DNA of 64,000 nt from Candidatus Zixiibacteriota bacterium (lineage in GTDB: Bacteria; Zixibacteria; MSB-5A5; GN15; JAAZOE01), in the NCBI GenBank assembly GCA_023138975.1, contig JAGLON010000012.1, positions 62,001 to 126,000 on the forward strand. Reading direction: 5' to 3'. A model generated the notes under the pieces. That model had not been told where the DNA came from. It saw only the letters and a program-made list of their open reading frames with translations, and did no database searches. A program made the position numbers and the translations under genes. Below, in pieces: positions 1 through 7,727 of the stretch; the stretch's first letter is position 1, and each line of letters begins with the position of its first letter.

Positions 1-107
1 TTTTCATCCCATGGATGTTCATCTCCCCATACTGAACCCGGCATAATAATAAATACCGTGAAAAGAAGTATGACAGAAAACAGACTAAGTAATCTCGATA
101 CCCGCAT
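1..107 (-). CDS. N-terminus of an exported protein, cut by the window edge
   Basis: An ATG at 107-105 is preceded by GGAGGT (120-115) seven bases upstream. The 35 codons that are visible read as a signal peptide: short basic start (MRVSR), a hydrophobic core (LLSLFSVILLFTVFIIM) and a PGSVWG/DE-like cleavage region, followed by DEHPWDE. The rest of the gene lies outside the window, so no function can be given. It is divergent from the cofactor operon at 423, separated by about 315 bases. Confidence 0.7.
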   Translation of the reverse strand, partial: MRVSRLLSLFSVILLFTVFIIMPGSVWGDEHPWDE

Positions 108-422
108 GGTATCTACCTCCAAAATATTTCACAATTGTTACATCAAAGTTCTTCTTAAGCATATAGAGCAGACAAGTAGCATATTCGCAGTTTTTGCTCT
201 ACACCTAAATTACTATATACCAACGATATTGTCAAGTAATTTCTGCAAATTCGCATAATATGCGACGCAGCTTCTGCGCCCTTTCCTTAGTTTGAATAGC
301 AACCACATAGAACAAACACTCATAATCGGTATCGTTTATCATGTTACAACCGCATAAATCATCCAAATCACTTGACAATTTTTACCAAATGCGATTTATT
401 TAAGATGGAGAAATCGTTTTTT
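108..422. other. Intergenic region between divergent genes
   Basis: This stretch holds the ribosome binding site of the leftward exported protein (115-120) and the promoter of the rightward operon (372-400). A 36-codon ATG frame exists on the minus strand (342-232) but has no ribosome binding site. I see no RNA gene or repeat here. Confidence 0.5.
372..400 (+). promoter_or_regulatory. Probable sigma-70 promoter of the folate/pantothenate operon
   Basis: A consensus TTGACA (372-377) is followed after 17 bases by TTTATT (395-400). Transcription would begin near 407 and the ATG at 423 is preceded by GGAG at 407-410. The TTGACA overlaps a possible upstream TTG start, which argues that this longer reading frame is not translated. 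Confidence 0.5.
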
Positions 423-1070
423 ATGTCAGAATCCTCTTTGATTGTCAATAAGATAGCGGAAATCGGTGCGTCTCTTTATAGAAAAGGGATGATCGCTGGG
501 ACTGATGGTAATATTTCGGCCCGTATAAATAGTACTGAGATTCTCATTACTGCCAGCGGTAAAGCAAAGGGGGCACTGACAGAGCAGGATATGGTTACAG
601 TCAATCTACAGGGGAATGTGATTTCCTCATCTGGCAAACCATCCTCCGAGGTTAATATGCACCTCCACTTGTATAACAAACGAGACGATATCAAGGCCTG
701 TGTCCATGCGCATCCACCTTATACTACCGCTTTTGCAGTAGCTGGCGTACCGCTCAATGAGCATATTTTACCCGAAGTTGCTTTATTTGTGGGCGATATA
801 GCTTTTACCGAATTTGCTTTCCCGGGTACAAATGAGGTGGCTGAGTCACTCGACAAGTATATACAGACGCACGATGCCTTTGTACTTAAAAATCATGGGC
901 TCGTGACTGTCGGCCGCTCGTTGACAGAGGCGTTTCATCGTCAGGAAATCGTTGAGCATTTTGCCCGGATATTATTCTTGGCACGGCAAATAGGATCTGT
1001 TGACCAGCTTTCGGAATGTGATCTAAAGCGTTTACGGCAAATGCGGAAAGAATTTATTCAGGATAAATAA
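423..1070 (+). CDS. Class II aldolase/adducin family protein (FucA-like)
   Basis: Zinc-dependent class II aldolase fold of about 215 residues, the usual length for L-fuculose-phosphate aldolase and its relatives. Visible hallmarks are the phosphate-binding GTDGNIS and ASGKAKG loops, the catalytic Glu in SSEVNMH, the zinc ligands in HAHPP and the third zinc His in LKNHG. The substrate cannot be told from sequence; the family also includes rhamnulose-phosphate aldolase, methylthioribulose-phosphate dehydratase and ribulose-phosphate epimerase. It is first in a rightward run with folB, folK, panB and panC, so a role in supplying or processing a phosphorylated sugar or aldehyde in cofactor metabolism is possible but unproven. 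I chose ATG 423 because of GGAG at 407-410 and the promoter upstream. Confidence 0.85.
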   Translation: MSESSLIVNKIAEIGASLYRKGMIAGTDGNISARINSTEILITASGKAKGALTEQDMVTVNLQGNVISSSGKPSSEVNMHLHLYNKRDDIKACVHAHPPYTTAFAVAGVPLNEHILPEVALFVGDIAFTEFAFPGTNEVAESLDKYIQTHDAFVLKNHGLVTVGRSLTEAFHRQEIVEHFARILFLARQIGSVDQLSECDLKRLRQMRKEFIQDK

Positions 1071-1093
1071 ATCCTGAAAACGATGATAAAACT

Positions 1094-2257
1094 ATGATAA
1101 AAAAACTTGTAGTGGAAAAAGCTGACCGTCTGTATCACCTCCCGTCGGTTATAGATGACTTCCTTCCCAAGCGGAAGGAAAAGAATATTATCCGGCAAGA
1201 TGTTATTGATCTGGCCCGGTTCATATGGCCAAGCACTTCGGACACTGCCACGGCGAGGCAAACAACATCTCCTTCAGGTGATTTACAGACTCAATTGCAG
1301 AGTGAAGTAGCGCTATGGTACAAAGAGCGATTTGGCGGAAAGATTGCTCCAGGCAAAGAGATATTTTTTGGAGGAAGTATCCGGCAAATAATAAATCTCT
1401 TGGCGCTGGTTTATTTCAATCCAGGGGATATGGTCTTTATTCCTGACCCTGGGATTTGGCACTATCGAGCTTCGGCTGCAATATCATCAGCCGAAACGGT
1501 TCCATACCATCTGCTTGAAAGAAATCACTATAAGCCCTCCATTGCCGCTCTATCGGAAAATTTAGCCCGCTTGGCAAAAGCAGTCTTTATTAATTCGCCT
1601 CATAACCCCACTGGGCAAATATATAATAAGGATGATTTCAACGAGTTGATGCATATGGCCGGACGTGAGAATTTACTTATCATTCTGGATCAAGCATTTG
1701 AAGGATTAACTAGCGAAACACATCCAGCATCCATATTTTCTCAGCCGGGTGGCAGAAAAGTAGGGCTAGAGCTTTACTCATTTGCCTATAATTTCGGCCA
1801 ACCTGTTCCGGCTCCGGCATTTGCCATCGCTCAACCGGCTATTATCACAGGTTTAAACAATTTGGCCAGAATTTTCGGCATTACTATGACTCCGGAGCAG
1901 CTTCATACGGGACTTCATGCTATAGAAAATAAGTCAGACATAGAAAATCTCAAAAACCGATTCAATGAAAATCGTAAACGAATGGATCACCTCTGCCAGA
2001 AACTCCGATTGTTCCCGACCGAATACCGCACCGGACCGTTCTACTGGACTAAACTTCCGGGGCGCAAGCAATCCCGTCGTTTCTGTCGCCTGCTATATCT
2101 ACGTTGTGGTATTTTAGCGGTTCCGGGCATTGCCTTCGGCGAAAACGGAGAAGGCTTTGTCCGCTTCTCCTTGACGGCAGATACTGAGAGCTACGATAAA
2201 GCAATTGAAGCAGCTCAGAAGCTTTTCCAAAAGAAAAGGGTAAAAAGCGATGGATAG
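1094..2257 (+). CDS. Aminotransferase class I/II fold protein lacking the PLP lysine
   Basis: The 387 residues follow a fold-type I aminotransferase: a large-domain start with GGSIRQII, the DPGIWHYR loop, the conserved SPHNPTG motif (Asn that contacts the PLP ring hydroxyl), ILDQAFEG with the Asp that binds the pyridine nitrogen, and a C-terminal VRFSLT whose Arg normally binds the substrate carboxylate. The segment that should read S-x-S-K-x-x-x-x-x-G-x-R reads SFAYNFGQPVPAPAF, so the Schiff-base Lys is Tyr and the phosphate-binding Arg is absent. It is therefore unlikely to transaminate and may be a binding or regulatory relative. It follows the aldolase by 23 bases and overlaps folB by 8. 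Confidence 0.75.
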   Translation: MIKKLVVEKADRLYHLPSVIDDFLPKRKEKNIIRQDVIDLARFIWPSTSDTATARQTTSPSGDLQTQLQSEVALWYKERFGGKIAPGKEIFFGGSIRQIINLLALVYFNPGDMVFIPDPGIWHYRASAAISSAETVPYHLLERNHYKPSIAALSENLARLAKAVFINSPHNPTGQIYNKDDFNELMHMAGRENLLIILDQAFEGLTSETHPASIFSQPGGRKVGLELYSFAYNFGQPVPAPAFAIAQPAIITGLNNLARIFGITMTPEQLHTGLHAIENKSDIENLKNRFNENRKRMDHLCQKLRLFPTEYRTGPFYWTKLPGRKQSRRFCRLLYLRCGILAVPGIAFGENGEGFVRFSLTADTESYDKAIEAAQKLFQKKRVKSDG

Positions 2258-2648
2258 AATTCGGCTTGTAAATATGGCGTTTTATGGTTATCATGGTGTC
2301 TCGGTGGCAGAAAAGGAAACTGGGCGCAGATTCGAAGTTGATTGTGAAATCAACGCAGATTTAAGCCAGGCAGGCAAGTCCGATGAGCTTATAGATACTA
2401 TCGACTATGCCAATATCTATAAACTAGTCGCTGATATTGTTCAGAACCGCTCATTCTCGCTGCTTGAGGGATTGGCGGCTTTTCTGGCCAACGAAATATT
2501 GAACGAGTTTCCGGTTATTGAAGTTACTATAAAGGTTAGGAAATTAGTACCTCCAATTAATGGGAATATTGATTACATTGAGGTTGAGGTCACACGGCGT
2601 CAGACATCACCTGAAAAACTGATAGCCTCGGAGGAAAATAATGAGTGA
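2250..2648 (+). CDS. folB: Dihydroneopterin aldolase
   Basis: Converts 7,8-dihydroneopterin to 6-hydroxymethyl-dihydropterin and glycolaldehyde in folate synthesis. The 132-residue length fits the family. Motifs include FYGYHGV near the start, the Glu of AEKETGRRF, TIDYANIY, the substrate-binding Glu in SLLEGLA and the catalytic Lys region VRKLVPPI, followed by the family's usual IDYIEVEV strand. It overlaps the preceding gene by 8 bases and the following folK by 8, so translation is coupled. The last 15 residues extend slightly past the usual end. Confidence 0.92.
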   Translation: MDRIRLVNMAFYGYHGVSVAEKETGRRFEVDCEINADLSQAGKSDELIDTIDYANIYKLVADIVQNRSFSLLEGLAAFLANEILNEFPVIEVTIKVRKLVPPINGNIDYIEVEVTRRQTSPEKLIASEENNE

Positions 2649-3144
2649 AATAGTCTATTTATCACTCGGGTCAAATCTTGGCGACCGGGAAGAATATCTA
2701 CGGCTCGCTACCGAACGTCTTGCGAATATGATGGGAATGACTCTGCTGGCCGAGTCTTCCGTGTATCATTCCGTTCCTGTTGATTGTGATGTTGAATGCC
2801 CCGATTTTTTAAATAAAGTACTAAAGATGGAATGCACTCTCAAGCCGGTCCAGCTATTGGATAATACCGAACAGTTAGAGACATCGCTTGGTCGGACCAA
2901 AAAGGGCTTCTCCACCAATCGTGTCATTGATATTGATATTATTCTTTTTGGCGACCGAATCTTTGATAATGAACGACTGGAAATTCCTCATCCCCGTATG
3001 AGTGGACGCCATTTTGTGCTCATTCCTCTGTGTGAGATAGCGCCCGATGTGATAGATCCAAGAAATAGTAATCGTTTTGTAGACTTGATTGAAGCTTTGG
3101 GAGATCAGGGTGTTTCGGCTCTGAAGGAAACCGCTGGTGAATAA
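2641..3144 (+). CDS. folK: HPPK, 6-hydroxymethyl-dihydropterin pyrophosphokinase
   Basis: Transfers pyrophosphate from ATP to 6-hydroxymethyl-dihydropterin, the step after FolB. At 167 residues it has the HPPK signatures SLGSNLGDRE at the N-terminus, the Mg-binding VIDIDIILFGD and the IPHPRMSGRHFVLIPL block. The loop before the Asp motif reads GFSTNRVIDID instead of the common RWGPRxIDLD, a mild divergence in the substrate loop. It overlaps folB upstream and the kinase gene downstream by 8 bases each, so product and enzymes of the folate pathway are made together. Confidence 0.92.
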   Translation: MSEIVYLSLGSNLGDREEYLRLATERLANMMGMTLLAESSVYHSVPVDCDVECPDFLNKVLKMECTLKPVQLLDNTEQLETSLGRTKKGFSTNRVIDIDIILFGDRIFDNERLEIPHPRMSGRHFVLIPLCEIAPDVIDPRNSNRFVDLIEALGDQGVSALKETAGE

Positions 3145-3799
3145 CGAAATTCCCCGTTATATAGCCATCGAGGGAGTTATTGGAGTCGGCAAAACCAGTC
3201 TGGCCCATCTGTTGGCGAATAAGCTGGATGCTGAGCTAATGCTTGAAGACGCTTCTAATAATCCGTTTTTAAGTGATTTTTATAAAGATAGAAAACGGTT
3301 CGCCTTTCCAGTTCAATTATTTTTCCTGCTGTCTCGCTTCCAGCAACTGCAAAGTCTGGTTGAGCGCGATCTGTTCATAGAGCGAATCGTGGCTGACTAT
3401 ATCTTTGACAAAGACGCTCTGTTTGCTTCGGTGACTTTGTCAGATAGAGAAATGGCTTTATATGAAAAGATGGCAGTAGTGCTTAAGCGCGATGTCGCCA
3501 AACCGGATCTGGTAGTATATTTACAAGCCTCAACACCGGTTATCATGAAGCGGATAAAAAAACGCAACCTCTCTTTTGAAAAACCTCTTGATCGCGGATA
3601 TATTGACGAATTGAACGAAGCATATAATTCATTCTTTTTTCACTATACGGAAGTTCCGCTCCTGGTCGTTAAAACAGATAACGTGAATTTTATCGACAAC
3701 CCGAATCATCTCGAAGACTTAATTGAGCAAATAAAAAAACCACAACCGCAAACCATGTACTATGCGCCGTCCGGAGATACGGACCAGCGTGTATTGTAG
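3137..3799 (+). CDS. Deoxynucleoside kinase (dNK/dGK-dAK family)
   Basis: Phosphorylates deoxynucleosides for salvage. The 220 residues contain the P-loop GVIGVGKTS, the ERI-V-DYIFDKD segment that corresponds to the family's DRS-like substrate motif, and the lid RIKKRNLSFEK rich in Arg/Lys. The GTG start at 3137 overlaps folK by 8 bases. A dNK directly after folK is a recurring arrangement and some genomes fuse the two; here they stay separate. Substrate choice between deoxyadenosine, deoxyguanosine and thymidine cannot be decided by eye. Confidence 0.85.
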   Translation: MNNEIPRYIAIEGVIGVGKTSLAHLLANKLDAELMLEDASNNPFLSDFYKDRKRFAFPVQLFFLLSRFQQLQSLVERDLFIERIVADYIFDKDALFASVTLSDREMALYEKMAVVLKRDVAKPDLVVYLQASTPVIMKRIKKRNLSFEKPLDRGYIDELNEAYNSFFFHYTEVPLLVVKTDNVNFIDNPNHLEDLIEQIKKPQPQTMYYAPSGDTDQRVL

Positions 3800-3807
3800 G
3801 TATTGTC

Positions 3808-4629
3808 ATGTCGGCTACAGGTAAATCAAAAAAAATAACCACTCTGTCTTTCTCCCGAAAAAAACGCAAAGGCGAAAAGATTGTTGTCTTAACCGCCTAT
3901 GATTACTATACCGCCCGGATTCTTGAAGACAATGGTGTTGATGCGATACTCGTCGGGGATTCCTTGAATATGGTTCTCTATGGCAAGAAATCTACGTTGT
4001 CAGCGGAAATGGATAAAATGGTTTTCCATACTACTGCCGTAAGTGACGCTTCTCGGAGGGCTTTGGTAATAGGCGATATGCCGTTCTTATCGTATCAACC
4101 TTCTGTCGAAACCGCAATATTAAATGCTGGCCGTTTCCTTAAGGAAGCCGGAGCCGAAGCGGTTAAGCTTGAAGGGGGAATCGAAATTGCGCCAACCATT
4201 AAACGGCTAATCGAATTGGGCATTCCAGTCATGGGACATATTGGCATGACACCACAATCCATAAACCGGCTCGGAGGAGCCCGTGTTCAGGGTCGCGACG
4301 AAAGCGACAAACAGTATATTATAGAATCAGCTCAAGCCCTTGATGAAGCCGGCTGTTTTGCTTCTGTTTTAGAACTAATGACTGCGCCGCTGGCTATGGA
4401 AATATCTAAAATGGTCAAAATGGCTACCATCGGTATCGGAGCCGGCCCAGATTGCGATGGACAAGTACTGGTAACTAATGATATTATTGGTATGTATGGC
4501 GAATTTAAACCTCGGTTCGTCCGCCGCTATGCCAATGTTTCCGATGTGATTGGAAAGGCAGTTAAACAATTCACTGACGATGTCCGCACCGGTGACTACC
4601 CAACAAATGAAGAATCGTTTCTGGAATAA
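3808..4629 (+). CDS. panB: Ketopantoate hydroxymethyltransferase
   Basis: Adds a hydroxymethyl group from 5,10-methylene-tetrahydrofolate to alpha-ketoisovalerate, the first committed step of pantothenate synthesis, and so is linked metabolically to the folate genes upstream. The TIM-barrel motifs are complete: LTAYDYYTARI, LVGDSLNMVLYG (Mg-binding Asp), AGAEAVKLEGG, GHIGMTPQSINRLGG and GIGAGPDCDGQVLV with the catalytic Glu-bearing VLELM before it. The 273-residue length is normal. Its stop overlaps the panC start by one base (TAATG). Confidence 0.95.
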   Translation: MSATGKSKKITTLSFSRKKRKGEKIVVLTAYDYYTARILEDNGVDAILVGDSLNMVLYGKKSTLSAEMDKMVFHTTAVSDASRRALVIGDMPFLSYQPSVETAILNAGRFLKEAGAEAVKLEGGIEIAPTIKRLIELGIPVMGHIGMTPQSINRLGGARVQGRDESDKQYIIESAQALDEAGCFASVLELMTAPLAMEISKMVKMATIGIGAGPDCDGQVLVTNDIIGMYGEFKPRFVRRYANVSDVIGKAVKQFTDDVRTGDYPTNEESFLE

Positions 4630-5480
4630 TGCGCTTCACAATCGTCAAAAGTATCAAAGCTCAGCAAAAACTGTCTCGACAACTTATCCGCTCAGGCAAA
4701 TCAATAGCTGTCGTTCCCACCATGGGATTTCTCCATGATGGGCATTTATCTCTTATAAAAAAGGGACTTTCCAAAGCCGATATTGTCATCACTACCATTT
4801 TCGTCAACCCAACCCAATTTGCTCCCGGCGAAGATCTAACCCGATACCCCCGGGATGAAAAAGGCGATCTGGAAAAAATTAAACAAGCGGGCAGCCAAAT
4901 CGTCTTCATACCTCGTTTGACCGATATGTATCCCGACGATTATGAAACTTATGTTGACGTAGAAAACCTGACTTTAACGCTGGAGGGAGAATCCCGTCTC
5001 CAGCATTTCAAAGGCGTCACTACGATTGTCGCAAAACTTTTTAACATCGTGCAACCGGACTTCGCACTCTTTGGCATGAAGGATTACCAACAGGCGGCGG
5101 TGATTACCAAAATGATCAAAGATCTAAATTGGCCAACCAAAATAATTGTCTGCCCTACTGTCCGGGAAAAAGATGGCCTGGCGATGTCGTCCAGAAATAG
5201 TTATTTAACACCAGTGCAAAGAAAGCAGGCAACCGCTCTATACCAATCATTGATTCTTGCGAGACAAATGGTAAAATCCGATGAACGGAGACCTTCGGAA
5301 ATCAGAAAGTCTATGCGACGGCTGATAAAAAATGCCGCTCCTGACAGCGACATCGGTTATATCGCGTTCACCGATCTAAAAACATTAGAAGCAAAAAAAG
5401 AAATAACTAAGAATACCATCGCGTCAGTAGCAGTAAACATCGGTCCGGTCCGGCTAATTGATAATATGAGAATCTTTTAA
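4629..5480 (+). CDS. panC: Pantothenate synthetase
   Basis: ATP-dependent ligation of pantoate and beta-alanine through a pantoyl-adenylate. The HIGH-type motif appears as PTMGFLHDGHLSLI, followed by FVNPTQFAPGEDLTRYPRD, FGMKDYQQAAVI and the KMSKS-equivalent MSSRNSYL after VREKDGLA. At 283 residues it is full length. It is the last gene of the rightward operon. panD and panE are not in the window. No clear terminator follows; only 94 bases separate it from the convergent gene at 5575. Confidence 0.95.
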   Translation: MRFTIVKSIKAQQKLSRQLIRSGKSIAVVPTMGFLHDGHLSLIKKGLSKADIVITTIFVNPTQFAPGEDLTRYPRDEKGDLEKIKQAGSQIVFIPRLTDMYPDDYETYVDVENLTLTLEGESRLQHFKGVTTIVAKLFNIVQPDFALFGMKDYQQAAVITKMIKDLNWPTKIIVCPTVREKDGLAMSSRNSYLTPVQRKQATALYQSLILARQMVKSDERRPSEIRKSMRRLIKNAAPDSDIGYIAFTDLKTLEAKKEITKNTIASVAVNIGPVRLIDNMRIF

Positions 5481-5574
5481 GCAAGCGCACCAAACCATCC
5501 TTCGTCCCTCACAGCATTATATATTATTTATTGTGATAGAAATACCTATGAGCTTGACTAAAATTTAGAACTGT

Positions 5575-7194
5575 TTAGATTTTAATGAAATCAGAAGGAT
5601 TAGTTATCTGGCCGGATATGGCCGAAGCTACCGCCGTAGCAGGTGACACATAATAAATGGCACAATTATTGTTACTTGATTTCACATCATAGTCTGTTGC
5701 CAGACCTTTTTCATCTTCAGATAAATACCCTGCCAGCGCATTCCCGTAGCAGAAACCAGGATTAAGAATAATACAGCCTTTTTCTAAAAAAGCCCTAATC
5801 AGCCCTTTCTTTGTTGCCTCCAGATAAACCGCCTGAGAAGCCGGCTGTATAAAAAGCTTTACCTCGGGTGAAACATCACGCCCTTTTAATATTTCTGCGG
5901 CAATCTTGAAGTCCTCGAGTCGTCCGCCAGTCCGTCCCCCCATAAATATCACCTGAACCACGATTCCCTCTATATCCTCAATTGGAACCATTTTATCCAA
6001 TTCTCCGGTATCGGTCGCGACTGGTTTCATGCGGTTTACGTCCAGAGTGTATTCGGTAGTATAGACAGCATTGCGGTCAGCCAAAATCGGTGTAAACGGT
6101 TTTTTCGCGCGCGTATTGAGGTACCTTCTCGTTACTGCATCATACGGACATACGACCGACAAAGCGCCGGACAAATGCATCAAAGTACATAGAGTTTGTC
6201 GTTCTGAGATAGACATTTGCTCGATGGCGCTGCCGTAAAACTCTACAATCTTGTTTTCGATTCCGTTTTGCCTGAGACGCATAATTACATGTTGTGCAAT
6301 ATCTCCGGCAAAAATAGATTTCGGCAATCGACCTGATATAATCACTCGAATTGTATCCGGAACCGTGAAGCGATAGCTACCGGAAGCCCAGATACCGGCC
6401 ATATCTTTTTCCGATACATAAAGTGCAACAGCCCCCATAGATCCCAATGCCATAACATGCGAGCTGCATCCCAGACTTAATTGACCCGGAAGACTGAGAC
6501 CTTTTTCTACAATTAGTTGATGGGGGCTTCCACTGCCAATGTCAAAAAAATTGTTTATTTTCTGCAGGCGAACAAAATCCCGTACTAACCGGCGAACTCC
6601 GCCCGGGTTCGATCCGTTATGAGATTCCCAGTCGTCTTCCAAAACAACCATAATACGGCTGGGATTCCAGACATATGAAAGGTCTAATTTCTTAAAATCA
6701 AAAATCACTTCATCGGCATTTTCACACACAAATAGGTTATCAGGCTCGAAATCAATTTCCGTCCCGACTTCAATTTCTTTTTGCCCGATATGATGAGAAA
6801 GAATTTTCTGGATAATAGTCTGGCGACCGCTGCCTATATGAGACTTCCCCCGGTTATCCCGAGTAAATAACTCCAGCGATAATTGCTCAAGCTTGAGTGC
6901 TTCTGGTTTCTGAGTGATTTTATACCGGCGACGCCAATTGTAATAGGCGGCTTTGGAAATGCCCAGTTCGAGACCGGCATGAAAATCATCTCCGAATCTA
7001 TCCCAGACCTCTTGAATCTCATTTTTAGAAAATTTAGGAAGATTATACTTGGGAATGTCTTTTTTTCTTCGCCAATACGTAATTAAATGTTCAGTTACGC
7101 CGCCCCCCATCGCTTCGGCAATTCGTTTGTCGGTGCGATAAAGCCTTTGCAGCCGGAGAAGATCAGCTTTGGTTGGCATTCGGCGCGGGCTCAT
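5575..7194 (-). CDS. HTH-aconitase fusion: LeuC-like domain without Fe-S ligands
   Basis: Residues 1-105 hold two helix-turn-helix-like segments (around RIAEAMGGGVTEHLITYWRR and FHAGLELGISKAAYYNWRRR). The remaining 430 residues follow the 3-isopropylmalate dehydratase large subunit: GRQTIIQKILSHH, EKGLSLPGQ before CSSHVMALGSMGA, ASGSYRFTVPDT and GGRTGGRLEDFKIAAEILKGR. In LeuC the latter reads GSCTNxRxED; here the cluster Cys is Arg, and the second pair (PGCxxC) is PGFCYG, so the 4Fe-4S cluster cannot be bound in the known way. No small subunit (LeuD) is adjacent. The fusion suggests a DNA- or RNA-binding regulator sensing an aconitase-type ligand. Its start overlaps the HIT gene stop by 4 bases. 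Confidence 0.75.
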   Translation of the reverse strand: MSPRRMPTKADLLRLQRLYRTDKRIAEAMGGGVTEHLITYWRRKKDIPKYNLPKFSKNEIQEVWDRFGDDFHAGLELGISKAAYYNWRRRYKITQKPEALKLEQLSLELFTRDNRGKSHIGSGRQTIIQKILSHHIGQKEIEVGTEIDFEPDNLFVCENADEVIFDFKKLDLSYVWNPSRIMVVLEDDWESHNGSNPGGVRRLVRDFVRLQKINNFFDIGSGSPHQLIVEKGLSLPGQLSLGCSSHVMALGSMGAVALYVSEKDMAGIWASGSYRFTVPDTIRVIISGRLPKSIFAGDIAQHVIMRLRQNGIENKIVEFYGSAIEQMSISERQTLCTLMHLSGALSVVCPYDAVTRRYLNTRAKKPFTPILADRNAVYTTEYTLDVNRMKPVATDTGELDKMVPIEDIEGIVVQVIFMGGRTGGRLEDFKIAAEILKGRDVSPEVKLFIQPASQAVYLEATKKGLIRAFLEKGCIILNPGFCYGNALAGYLSEDEKGLATDYDVKSSNNNCAIYYVSPATAVASAISGQITNPSDFIKI

Positions 7195-7682
7195 GCGTCA
7201 TCAAATCCTTCCAAAAGGCGTTTATAGATATAATCCATCGGAATTGAATGAACCCGTGTTTTACCGACAATCGGCATGAAGTTGGAATCGCCTACCCAGC
7301 GAGGCACAATGTGCATGTGGAGATGTTTCGGGATTCCGGCGCCAGCGGCCTGCCCGAGGTTCATACCAACATTAAAAGCATTGGGGCGAAGCTGTTTTTT
7401 TAAAATTTTAATTGCCAGCTGAGTCAAACTCATTAACTCCATCGACTCCCTTTGCGAAAGCCGTTCTAACACCCCAATATGACGGTTCGGGACAATTAAT
7501 AAATGTCCGCCATTATAAGGAAATTTATTCATTACGATGTATGTTTTTTCCGCGCGATATAGAATGAGATTCTTAAACGATAGCTTTTTTTCTTTAACCA
7601 GAGCGCAAAACACACACCCTTTCTCTTTTTGACCAAGAATAAATTCCGAACGCCAGGGTGCCTGCATAGATTTTTCTGCCAT
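7191..7682 (-). CDS. HIT family nucleotide hydrolase/phosphorylase (AP4A-type)
   Basis: The 163-residue protein has the histidine triad as HLHMHIVPRW, the MQAPWRSEFI start and the GCVFC knuckle seen in the diadenosine tetraphosphate phosphorylase/ATP adenylyltransferase-like branch of the HIT family, and the NKFPYNGGHLLIVPNRH strand pair. Expected activity is cleavage of nucleoside phosphate bonds in dinucleoside polyphosphates or nucleotide adducts; the exact substrate is unknown. It ends in a 4-base ATGA overlap with the HTH-aconitase gene, so the two are likely made from one message. Confidence 0.88.
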   Translation of the reverse strand: MAEKSMQAPWRSEFILGQKEKGCVFCALVKEKKLSFKNLILYRAEKTYIVMNKFPYNGGHLLIVPNRHIGVLERLSQRESMELMSLTQLAIKILKKQLRPNAFNVGMNLGQAAGAGIPKHLHMHIVPRWVGDSNFMPIVGKTRVHSIPMDYIYKRLLEGFDDA

Positions 7683-7727
7683 AGTAAAATAATATAGTCA
7701 ATAGAGGTGATAAATGAAAACTAAATT

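Noticed and set aside
232-342. 36-codon ATG frame on the minus strand
   Set aside because: It has no ribosome binding site, is very short, and its upstream part overlaps the promoter of the opposite gene. It may be a gene remnant but cannot be supported.
5575-7194. Calling this gene an ordinary leuC (isopropylmalate dehydratase large subunit)
   Set aside because: All three cluster cysteines are missing or misplaced, no leuD follows, and an N-terminal HTH region is present.
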